Source: JBDLID01 sp039715055 (GTDB lineage Bacteria > Desulfobacterota > Desulfobulbia > Desulfobulbales > Desulfocapsaceae). From it: 15,509 bases of DNA. Both the position numbers and the translations under genes were made by a program. A model generated the notes under the pieces. It saw only the letters and a program-made list of their open reading frames with translations, was not told the DNA's origin and did no database searches. The stretch lies in NCBI GenBank assembly GCA_039715055.1, contig JBDLID010000072.1, forward strand, positions 1-15,509. Direction: 5' to 3'. Of the stretch, positions 5,163 to 11,769 are shown piece after piece. The stretch's first letter is position 1; each line of letters opens with the position of its first letter.

Positions 5163-7523
5163 ATGAAACAGCTGACTACAATCACATCAGTTCTTTTGCG
5201 TCATAAGGGCCGAACTCTCGCCATGTTTCTGGGCCTTGTTGTCGTCATCAGTGTGCTGTTTGGCACCGCCCAGATCCGACGACTGGACCGGATTGTTCAG
5301 GAAAAATTTGATGGCAAACGCTGGGCCCTGCCGGCAACGGTCTATGCCCGTCCCCTGGAGCTTTTTGTTGGTAAATCTCTCAGCCTGGACGCCCTTGAAC
5401 AGGAGCTGGGTCTGGCCGATTACCGAAATCAACCGCAATCAGAAACCAGTGGCTGGTACCGGCGGAAAGACGGCAACCTGCGTTTGAAAAGCCGCGATTT
5501 TCATTTTGCTGATGGCTTCCAGCAAGGACAGGAGGTCACTGTCTCCTTTATCGACGGCCGAATCAGCTCGCTTGTACTTTCCAGTGACCTGACGCCGCTT
5601 TCTCTGGTGAGGGTTGACCCTGCCCGCATCGGCAGTTTTCTGCCCGGCAACAATGAAGACCGGATTGTCCTTGAACGAAGCGACCTGCCCGACTCGTTTG
5701 TCCGTGCTCTGCTTGCCATTGAAGATCGCAAATTTTACTCTCACAACGGCATCGACCTCAAAGGAATACTCCGCGCTCTTTTCAGTAATCTCAGGGCCGG
5801 TCAGACTGTACAGGGCGGCTCCACCCTGACCCAGCAGCTGGTCAAGAATTTCTACCTCACCAGTGAGCGTACCCTGCGCCGCAAAGTAAACGAAGCGGTC
5901 ATGGCTCTTCTTCTGGAACGTCGCTACGACAAGGATGAGATCCTCACCGCCTATGTCAACGAGATTTTTCTCGGCCAGGATGGAAGGCGGGCTGTTCACG
6001 GGTTTGGACTGGCCGGTCGGTTTTATTTTGGCCGCGACCTTGATGAATTGAATCTGGCCCAGACCGCTCTGCTGGTCGGTATGATCAAAGGCCCTTCGCT
6101 CTACAACCCCCGCAGGTTTGAGGAGAGGTGTCTGAGGCGGCGGCAGGTGATCCTTGACCGGCTGCTGGCTGAAGGTGAGATTAACAGTGAAAGTCACAGC
6201 CGGGCACAGATTGAACCGCTGCTCGATGATTCCAGAGTGCTGACAGGTGGTTTTAACCGTTTTCCCGCCTTTCTCGACCTGGTTCAGCGCAACCTTCATG
6301 TTTATTACCACCATGAAGATCTGACCAGCAACGGCTTGAAGATTTTCACAACTCTTTCACCACGCATTCAGTTCGAGGTGGAAAAACAGCTGCAGCTCTC
6401 CATTGGTGAGGTGGAAGAGAAAAAGGGTGAAAACGGACTTGAGGGAGCTGCCATCATTACCGACCGCAGTCATGGTGATATCCTGGCTCTTGCCGGCAGC
6501 CGGCATCCCCTGGAGGGGACATTCAACCGCGCACTTGATGCCCGGCGCCCCGTCGGCTCACTGATAAAACCGGCTGTCTACCTGACCGGACTGGTCAACG
6601 GATATACCCTGGCAAGTCCTTTGCGTGACCAGCGTATTGGTGTCAAAGACGGCTCCGGCACGACCTGGCGGCCGCACAACTATGACAACCGGGAACACGG
6701 CCGGGTAATGCTCTACCGGGCACTGGCCCGATCCTACAACCTGGCCACGGTGCGTCTTGGCCTCAAACTGGGCATTGAAAAGGTTCTGGCTACGGTTCAG
6801 GCGCTTGGCATAGAAGAGGATTACCCGGATTATCCCTCATTCTTTCTGGGAACGGCGGAAATGACCCCTCTCCAGGTGGCGACCATGTACCAGACCCTTG
6901 CCACCGGTGGATTTTATACACCGCTGAAAGGGATATACGCGGTTATGGATAAGGATAACCGATTGCTCCAGACCAGTGAGATGGCAGTGGAGCAGCGTTT
7001 TGCAGCCGGGCCGGTGTTTCTGCTCAACCATGCTCTGCAGCGGGTCATGACAGAGGGGACAGGTCGTTCGATGAAGAAATATCTGCCGAGGACACATGCG
7101 GTGGCCGGCAAAACCGGCACTTCCAATGACCTGCGTGACAGCTGGTTTGCCGGTTTTACCGGCTCCATGCTTGGTGTTGTCTGGGTCGGACGTGACGACA
7201 ATCGTCCGGCAGGCATCACCGGAGCCACGGCAGCCCTGCCCGTCTGGGGTAAAATCATGCGGGCCGTTGAGGCCGATCCCCTGGCACTGACGGAACCGGC
7301 CTCAATTAAGTGGAGCAATATCAGCAAAAAGAATTTCCGCCGTACCTGGAGGGCCAGCTCGACCAGTACCCGGCTCCCTTTTGTCAAAAAAAGTTCCGGG
7401 TCTGGATTTAGGTGGACAGGAGGAATAAAACGAAAGTCAGCGCAGCAGCAGAGTCGGCCTGATGATGAAAAAACAGGACTGGACGAACTTCTGGATTCAT
7501 TTCTGGACATTTTTCGTCAGTAA
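5163..7523 (+). CDS. mrcB: Bifunctional penicillin-binding protein 1B
   Basis: A 786-residue class A PBP that polymerises lipid II into glycan strands and cross-links the peptides at the inner membrane. A transmembrane anchor lies at about 18-36. A UB2H-like region (about 55-145) has WALPATVYARPLEL, typical of PBP1B. The glycosyltransferase (about 165-345) has AIEDRKFYSHNGID with catalytic Glu187 and QGGSTLTQQLVKN. The transpeptidase (about 425-700) has SxxK as GSLIK (Ser466, Lys469), SYN (524-526) and KTG (650-652). A C-terminal tail of about 75 residues is basic and then acidic. The ATG at 5163 is the earliest start, because a TGA precedes it in frame, but it has no clear Shine-Dalgarno sequence. 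The next gene begins 14 nt after the stop, so the two should be co-transcribed. Confidence 0.95.
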   Translation: MKQLTTITSVLLRHKGRTLAMFLGLVVVISVLFGTAQIRRLDRIVQEKFDGKRWALPATVYARPLELFVGKSLSLDALEQELGLADYRNQPQSETSGWYRRKDGNLRLKSRDFHFADGFQQGQEVTVSFIDGRISSLVLSSDLTPLSLVRVDPARIGSFLPGNNEDRIVLERSDLPDSFVRALLAIEDRKFYSHNGIDLKGILRALFSNLRAGQTVQGGSTLTQQLVKNFYLTSERTLRRKVNEAVMALLLERRYDKDEILTAYVNEIFLGQDGRRAVHGFGLAGRFYFGRDLDELNLAQTALLVGMIKGPSLYNPRRFEERCLRRRQVILDRLLAEGEINSESHSRAQIEPLLDDSRVLTGGFNRFPAFLDLVQRNLHVYYHHEDLTSNGLKIFTTLSPRIQFEVEKQLQLSIGEVEEKKGENGLEGAAIITDRSHGDILALAGSRHPLEGTFNRALDARRPVGSLIKPAVYLTGLVNGYTLASPLRDQRIGVKDGSGTTWRPHNYDNREHGRVMLYRALARSYNLATVRLGLKLGIEKVLATVQALGIEEDYPDYPSFFLGTAEMTPLQVATMYQTLATGGFYTPLKGIYAVMDKDNRLLQTSEMAVEQRFAAGPVFLLNHALQRVMTEGTGRSMKKYLPRTHAVAGKTGTSNDLRDSWFAGFTGSMLGVVWVGRDDNRPAGITGATAALPVWGKIMRAVEADPLALTEPASIKWSNISKKNFRRTWRASSTSTRLPFVKKSSGSGFRWTGGIKRKSAQQQSRPDDEKTGLDELLDSFLDIFRQ

Positions 7524-7537
7524 ACGAATAATAAATC

Positions 7538-8107
7538 ATGGCTCTCTCAAGAAGATTGAAATGGATCACCGCTGCGGTAATCATTCTGTTCCTGGCAAGT
7601 CTAGGGGGATGTGGTGGGCAACGGGCAAGATCATTGCGCTCTACGGTCCCCAATATCAAGACAACTGACAAGGTGAGCCCCGGGACCACGACCTCACATC
7701 AGAGCAGGGCTAAGGCAGGGGATGGGCAACAGTCAGCGGCGGTGGAGATGGTGACGGCGGTCGTACCCACCTACATCGCCAGCGCCGGTTCGGCGTCCAC
7801 CCTGCTCAAGGATGGTCAAAAGGCATTGGAGAGTGGCGATGTCGCCCGGGCCGAGATGCTTATTGGCCGGGCGTTGAGGGTTGAACCGAAAAACGGAGAT
7901 CTCTGGTTTGTCATGGCCCGTGTCAAACTGGCCAAAGGAGATCCGGCCCAGGCCGTTCAGTTCTGTCTCAAGTCCATCAGCCTGGGTGGTGGTCATCGCG
8001 CCCTGCTGGCAGCCGACTACCAGGTCATGGAGCGCGCCTACCGTCAGATGGGCAACCGGCAGCAGGCGGCAGATGCCCGGCGCAAGTGGCAGCGGCTGGA
8101 GCGCTGA
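7538..8107 (+). CDS. Outer-membrane TPR lipoprotein, candidate PBP1B activator (LpoP-like)
   Basis: A 189-residue lipoprotein. The signal helix (about 7-20) ends in a lipobox LGGC with Cys25. The residue after Cys is Gly rather than Asp, which predicts transfer to the outer membrane. A low-complexity linker (about 28-80), rich in Ser, Thr and Gln, is followed by two to three TPR-like helical pairs (about 84-185, for example GQKALESGDVARAEMLIGRAL). In Pseudomonas, LpoP is a TPR lipoprotein encoded next to PBP1B that activates it across the periplasm. The same order, a 14-nt gap and the same architecture make that role likely here, but it is inferred and not shown by homology that I can compute. 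No strong Shine-Dalgarno sequence is seen, so translation may be coupled to mrcB. Confidence 0.8.
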   Translation: MALSRRLKWITAAVIILFLASLGGCGGQRARSLRSTVPNIKTTDKVSPGTTTSHQSRAKAGDGQQSAAVEMVTAVVPTYIASAGSASTLLKDGQKALESGDVARAEMLIGRALRVEPKNGDLWFVMARVKLAKGDPAQAVQFCLKSISLGGGHRALLAADYQVMERAYRQMGNRQQAADARRKWQRLER

Positions 8108-8166
8108 CAGAGATCGATGAAAAATGCAATTCTTCGACGGGTTCCCGGGTCGATTCTGAAACTACT

Positions 8167-8571
8167 TTAAAAAAGCTCATAGTCGAGGATCAGCGAGGAC
8201 AACGAGATGATCCCGACCAGTTTACCGTGTTCCTCGACAGGGGCCTGGCGGATGTTTGCGTGATCGATGAGCCGGGCCACGTAGCGGATATCCATATCAG
8301 CCGGGACACAGACCACCGGTTTCGTCATGATCTCATAGACGTTGACGTCTGAAGGCGAGCGGCCGGGAACGATCACTCCCTTGATGAAATCCTGGATGAC
8401 GACGACTCCCCAGGCGTCGTCGTCATGTCGTTTAGACACCAGCAGGATTGATACCTTCTCGGTACGCATCTTGGCGGCCGCTTCTTTTGCGGTGGCCATG
8501 CCGTCGATATAGACCAGTTCTTTTTTCATCACGTCCCGGGCCCGGATGATGCTCTGCTTTTCTGCTGTCAT
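8167..8571 (-). CDS. Two-CBS-domain protein
   Basis: A 134-residue soluble protein made almost entirely of a CBS pair: CBS1 at about 11-66 (ARDVMKKELVYIDG..., GVVVIQDFI) and CBS2 at about 79-134 (YEIMTKPVVCVPADM..., KLVGIISLSSLI). Such Bateman modules bind adenine nucleotides or AdoMet and regulate enzymes or transporters; there is no effector domain. The ATG at 8569-8571 has an AGGAGA 7-8 nt upstream. It is the last gene after a 198-nt gap in the DUF1538/PII cluster, so it may be a second ligand-sensing subunit or a separately transcribed gene. The frame remains open for 53 codons upstream of this start without an ATG, GTG or TTG. Confidence 0.9.
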   Translation of the reverse strand: MTAEKQSIIRARDVMKKELVYIDGMATAKEAAAKMRTEKVSILLVSKRHDDDAWGVVVIQDFIKGVIVPGRSPSDVNVYEIMTKPVVCVPADMDIRYVARLIDHANIRQAPVEEHGKLVGIISLSSLILDYELF

Positions 8572-8769
8572 GGTTTGTTCTCCTGTATAATTGATCCTGT
8601 CAATTGGTATCTGTTTATCGTAAAGCCGGGTGCGTCCCTCAGCAGGGAACTGTAACTGTTCAGCAAGGCTCGCAGTGTGGTCACGCAGGCCGATGAAGCG
8701 TACTGGTGCTGCTCGAGACAGCTTGATCAGTCACAATGTAGGTGCTGCTGAATAGTTACATCAATTGAG

Positions 8770-9117
8770 TTAAAAATAGCTGTCCCGCACCTCGTCCCTG
8801 AAGTGTTCCATCTGGCTCTCCAGGCCGACCACATTATCCACCGGTACTGCAAAGGCAATGCCTGTGCCCGGTTTCTCGAATTCACCGGCCTCCTTGATGG
8901 CATCCATGATTTTTGGCACGATATGTTCCTCGACCAGTAGAAAAATGATGTCGGTCTGAGCCTCAAGGGAGAGGCCGAAAAATGTTTTGGCCTCGTGCAC
9001 GCCGGTTCCCCTGGCCGGGATAATGGTGGCTCCGGTGGCGCCGGCGGTTTTAACGGCATCAATGATTTGATCGGTATAATTGGGTTTGACCGATGAGAGG
9101 ATGAGTTTGAAGCGCAT
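8770..9117 (-). CDS. PII-like signalling protein of the DUF1538 cluster
   Basis: A 115-residue protein with the ferredoxin-like beta-alpha-beta repeat of PII: MRFKLILSSVKPNYTDQIIDAVKTAGATGATII is strand-helix-strand. The T-loop region (about 37-55, GTGVHEAKTFFG) lacks the uridylylated tyrosine context of GlnB/GlnK. The B-loop is KPGTGIAFAVPV instead of the usual GDGKIFVLPV, so the lysine that contacts ATP phosphates is replaced. It is probably a trimeric sensor with changed nucleotide preference rather than a nitrogen PII. The start has GGAG 8 nt upstream and lies 14 nt after the DUF1538 stop, so it should be co-translated with the membrane proteins and control them. Confidence 0.88.
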   Translation of the reverse strand: MRFKLILSSVKPNYTDQIIDAVKTAGATGATIIPARGTGVHEAKTFFGLSLEAQTDIIFLLVEEHIVPKIMDAIKEAGEFEKPGTGIAFAVPVDNVVGLESQMEHFRDEVRDSYF

Positions 9118-9131
9118 TGAAGTTTCTCCGT

Positions 9132-9914
9132 TTATTTTGAGGAGGTTTTATTTCCCCGCCTGACCTTCCACTCCATGATCTGGGCATAACCCATCACTGA
9201 GATGATGGGAAAAAGCGAGGCAAAGGCGATGAGCCCGAAGCCGTCCAGCGCCGGGTTGCGTCCGGGTACGGTGGATGACAGTCCCAGTCCCAGGGCTGCT
9301 ACCAGCGGTACGGTCACCGTTGAGGTGGTGACGCCGCCCGAATCATAGGCCAGAGGGATGATGGATTTGGGGGCAAAGATAGTCTGGATAATGACGATGA
9401 CATAACCGGCCATGATGTAGAGGTAGAGTGGTGTACCGCTAACGATACGGAAGGTGCCGAGGCTGATGCCAAACGCCACACCGATGGCCACCGTAATCCG
9501 CAGCCCCCATTGGCCGATGGTTCCGGCTGATACCTCGTTGGCCTTATAGGCCACCGCAATCAGCGACGGCTCGGCAATGGTGGTGGCAAAGCCGATCATT
9601 GCCGCAAAGAGGTAGATCCAGCCGTATGCCTTCCAGTCGGCCTGGGCCGGGATCATCTCATTGCCGTAAAGAAAGGTCGGGTCGGAGAGCTGGGTGGCCA
9701 TGATGTTTCCCAGCGGAAAAAGGGCCTTTTCAAGGCCTAAAAGAAAAAGGGCCAAACCGAGGACCACATAAACACCGCCAACGATGAGGCGTTTGAGGTG
9801 GGGAATCTTCTGCCTGAGGACGAGGAGCTGGAAAAAAACGATCAGGCCAAGGATGGGCAGGACGTCGCGTATGGTCGCCAGCAGAACGTTTCCGAAGTCC
9901 AGGAGAAATTCCAT
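9132..9914 (-). CDS. DUF1538 membrane protein, second subunit
   Basis: A 260-residue polytopic inner-membrane protein with about six to seven hydrophobic segments. DUF1538 signatures are FFQLLVLRQKIP (28-38), AEPSLIAVAY (114-123), AYDSGGVTTSTVTVPLV (189-205) and LDGFGLIAFASLFP (223-236). It is a paralogue of the gene just upstream and shares all four blocks, but has a longer first periplasmic or cytoplasmic loop (about 76-95) and a basic C-terminal tail. Paired DUF1538 proteins named UmpA/UmpB were reported as a two-component Na+(Li+,K+)/H+ antiporter in Halomonas; I infer a similar heteromeric transporter. It starts 18 nt after the upstream stop, with AGGACGGGG before the ATG. Confidence 0.9.
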   Translation of the reverse strand: MEFLLDFGNVLLATIRDVLPILGLIVFFQLLVLRQKIPHLKRLIVGGVYVVLGLALFLLGLEKALFPLGNIMATQLSDPTFLYGNEMIPAQADWKAYGWIYLFAAMIGFATTIAEPSLIAVAYKANEVSAGTIGQWGLRITVAIGVAFGISLGTFRIVSGTPLYLYIMAGYVIVIIQTIFAPKSIIPLAYDSGGVTTSTVTVPLVAALGLGLSSTVPGRNPALDGFGLIAFASLFPIISVMGYAQIMEWKVRRGNKTSSK

Positions 9915-9932
9915 TTGAGCCCCGTCCTCGTC

Positions 9933-10667
9933 CTAATTGAAAATGATGAGACCGTAGCCCATGACAAAGATCATGGGCAGCAGCGAGGCAAAGGCGATGA
10001 GGCCGAAACCGTCGAGCAGCGGACTGCGCCCGCGGATGATTGAGGCCAGTCCCACGCCGAGTGCGGCCACCAGCGGCACGGTGATGGTGGATGTGGTGAC
10101 ACCTCCGGCATCATAGGCAATGCCGATGATCTCCTTGGGGGCTATGGTGGTCATCAGCATGACCGTGACATAGCCGCCGATGATGAGAAAGTGGATGGGC
10201 CAGCCGCGCAGGATGCGCAGTACGCCGATGAGGATGGCAAGTCCCACTGAAAATGCCACCGACAGGCGTAATCCCGTTGCGTAACTGGAGAGCGACTCCT
10301 CACTCGGGTCGATGAGACCACCCTTGCCGGCGATTTCCGCCGCCTCGGCAGAGACCGCAATGAGCGCCGGTTCCGCTACCGTGGTCGAGAAACCAAGGGC
10401 AAAGGCGAATGTCAGAAGCCAGAAGAGGCTGCCCTTGCGCGCCAGGGCCTGGGCCATGGCCTCGCCGATGGGGAAGAGCCCCATCTCAAGGCCCTGAACA
10501 AAGAGACTGAGGCCGACTATCACCAGCAGGGTGCCGAAGAGGACCTCACCCAGCTGAGGCAGTGGCTGCCTGAGGACGAGGAGCTGAAAGAAGCTGATCA
10601 CCAGGATGATGGGCAACAGGTCGGTGAAGGCGTTCTTCAGGTTTTTGAGAATAAGTGTCCGAATCAT
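9933..10667 (-). CDS. DUF1538 membrane protein, first subunit
   Basis: A 244-residue polytopic membrane protein and first gene of the cluster. It has the same DUF1538 blocks as its neighbour: FFQLLVLRQPLP (27-38), AEPALIAVSAE (99-109), AYDAGGVTTSTITVPLV (184-200) and LDGFGLIAFASLLP (218-231). A loop at about 113-130 (GKGGLIDPSEESLSSY) is absent from the second subunit. The two proteins probably form a heteromer; the conserved Gly/Thr/Ser stretch in a membrane context is the likely transport path, which is an inference. The start may be the ATG at 10667 or an in-frame TTG at 10673. Neither has a convincing Shine-Dalgarno sequence. Confidence 0.9.
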   Translation of the reverse strand: MIRTLILKNLKNAFTDLLPIILVISFFQLLVLRQPLPQLGEVLFGTLLVIVGLSLFVQGLEMGLFPIGEAMAQALARKGSLFWLLTFAFALGFSTTVAEPALIAVSAEAAEIAGKGGLIDPSEESLSSYATGLRLSVAFSVGLAILIGVLRILRGWPIHFLIIGGYVTVMLMTTIAPKEIIGIAYDAGGVTTSTITVPLVAALGVGLASIIRGRSPLLDGFGLIAFASLLPMIFVMGYGLIIFN

Positions 10668-10778
10668 AGTCAACGATATGATGGGGGCCTGAAAAATGCA
10701 AGAAACGGTGTCGATTTAATATTGGTATGTCGATAATGAAAGATGTTTGCCAGTTTGAAAGAGCCTGATTTGACCGTA

Positions 10779-10814
10779 GGGTACCTTGAAAAATTCGAAT
10801 TTTTCAAGGTGGCC
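10779..10814. mobile_element. 36-bp minimal copy of the palindromic element, ends only
   Basis: GGGTACCTTGAAAAATT (10779-10795), CG, then AATTTTTCAAGGTGGCC (10798-10814). The two 17-bp ends are identical to those of the 2691-2856 element read on the opposite strand. Positions 10783-10810 form a perfect 28-bp palindrome. CGTA occurs immediately on both sides (10775-10778 and 10815-10818), or CCGTA on both sides if the last base is counted as flank, as expected for a target duplication of its own. It lies between two minus-strand transcription units and has no T-run, so I do not call it a terminator. Confidence 0.7.
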
Positions 10815-10939
10815 CGTATTGACTTTATACGCCTGAAAGGTAGCGTTTTGTTATGTGGTTTTTTATATTAATACGGATAGTTGCGTGGAATAGTTCAAGG
10901 TTGTCTCTTCTGCTGACCAAATACTATTCAAAAAATTAG

Positions 10940-11299
10940 TTATTGCTCGAATAGAGACATCACTTTCTGTCCTATGGCAACAGGGTCAGCCTTTTTTTCT
11001 ATACATACCGATACATGCCCCCATGAAACTGGAAGGATGAACTGAAAGAAGTTCCCATACCTGACCAGCAGATAATTCATTCCTCCGCAGTCTACATTTC
11101 CTCTTTGGGAGGCAGCAGTAAGTAACACAGGATTAACAAATAATTCTTCATAACGATCTGATTCAGAACTGCTTGCCCCCTCTGTACTGCTTTTAGATTC
11201 GGTTTCTAATTGACCATTTTTATATATCGCGACATATCGGACATCATCTGAAATAGCAAAGATATCTTTAATCATTGGATACTCATTTCTTATGCACAT
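10940..11299 (-). CDS. Small roadblock/profilin-like protein, function unknown
   Basis: A 119-residue soluble protein. Its order of strand (VRYVAIYKNGQLE), helix (DRYEELFVNPVLLTAASQRG), strand (MNYLLVRYGNFFQFILPV), strand (WGHVSVCIEK) and helix resembles roadblock/LC7 domains, which form dimers in small-GTPase and motility regulation. The internal DCGG and RYGNF motifs look conserved-family-like, but I cannot name the family with confidence. It starts 7 nt after the stop of the small membrane protein gene, so the two form an operon. An in-frame ATG at 11275 would remove eight residues; neither start has a good Shine-Dalgarno sequence. The gene is visibly AT-richer than its neighbours. Confidence 0.65.
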   Translation of the reverse strand: MCIRNEYPMIKDIFAISDDVRYVAIYKNGQLETESKSSTEGASSSESDRYEELFVNPVLLTAASQRGNVDCGGMNYLLVRYGNFFQFILPVSWGHVSVCIEKKADPVAIGQKVMSLFEQ

Positions 11300-11306
11300 T
11301 TTATCG

Positions 11307-11705
11307 TTATGGCGTGAGTGAACTTTGTTTAAGTAATTGTTTTCTTACGAAATAGTCTACGCCTAACAATATGACAAGATGCAGTGGGACTGCGATAGTT
11401 AGGCCGATAGCAAACAACTGTAATGAGATTTTTTCCGTGATTAATACCGGTATGGCCAGTAGAACAGAGACTAAGATGTCGCCTAGAAGTAACAACCAGA
11501 TTATTGGCCATTTCTCGTTTTTGTCTGTAACTCTGTTGTTGTTTTGTAAATACGTATATAGGCACCAATAAGAGGTGCCTATAAGTATCGGAGTGTTTAG
11601 GTCGCTGGCATTTTCAATATTAAAAAATTGCAGAGTAAGTCCAGCCGCTATCATAGCTAATGCATATATGATGGTGAAACGAAAAAAAAAGAATCTTTTA
11701 GTCAT
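11307..11705 (-). CDS. Small four-helix membrane protein, function unknown
   Basis: A 132-residue protein with four predicted transmembrane helices, at about 9-27, 38-53, 67-88 and 93-116. A short polar stretch NNNRVTDKNEKW follows helix 2, and the C-terminal tail is basic (RKQLLKQ). The layout resembles the small ABZJ_00895-type membrane proteins, a low-confidence match from memory. It lies 64 nt downstream of fumarase on the same strand and 7 nt upstream of the roadblock-like gene, which it probably accompanies at the membrane. Its composition is AT-rich, as is that of its partner, which suggests horizontal acquisition of the pair. Confidence 0.6.
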   Translation of the reverse strand: MTKRFFFFRFTIIYALAMIAAGLTLQFFNIENASDLNTPILIGTSYWCLYTYLQNNNRVTDKNEKWPIIWLLLLGDILVSVLLAIPVLITEKISLQLFAIGLTIAVPLHLVILLGVDYFVRKQLLKQSSLTP

Positions 11706-11769
11706 GATTATCTTTTGTAAAAAGTTGTTATTCGGTTTTCTGATATCATTCTAAGTTGCCCTTGGCAGC

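Noticed and set aside
5439..6314. Long minus-strand open frame (291 codons) inside mrcB
   Set aside because: It lies wholly antisense to well-conserved PBP1B coding sequence and its translation has no recognisable domain.
7290..7523. Possible frameshift at the C-terminus of mrcB, because the tail looks basic and unusual
   Set aside because: The expected LPF motif (RLPFVKK) occurs in frame and no homologous continuation is seen in the other frames.
8134..8153. TCGAC...GTCGA dyad between the convergent lipoprotein and CBS genes, as a terminator
   Set aside because: Only a 5-bp stem with a 10-nt loop and no T-run on either strand.
8572..8605. TTGACA (minus strand, near 8600) as a promoter for the CBS gene
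   Set aside because: The only -10-like sequence (TATACA) is far too close, and at proper spacing no -10 is seen. The AATTGA/TCAATT dyad at 8589-8605 is short.
10671..10705. TTGCAT-17-TATCGT upstream of the first DUF1538 gene as a promoter
   Set aside because: Three of six and four of six matches only, and it would give an almost leaderless transcript.
10783..10810. Perfect 28-bp palindrome as an intrinsic terminator
   Set aside because: No T-run follows on either strand, and the flanking duplication and shared ends with 2691-2856 fit a mobile element better.
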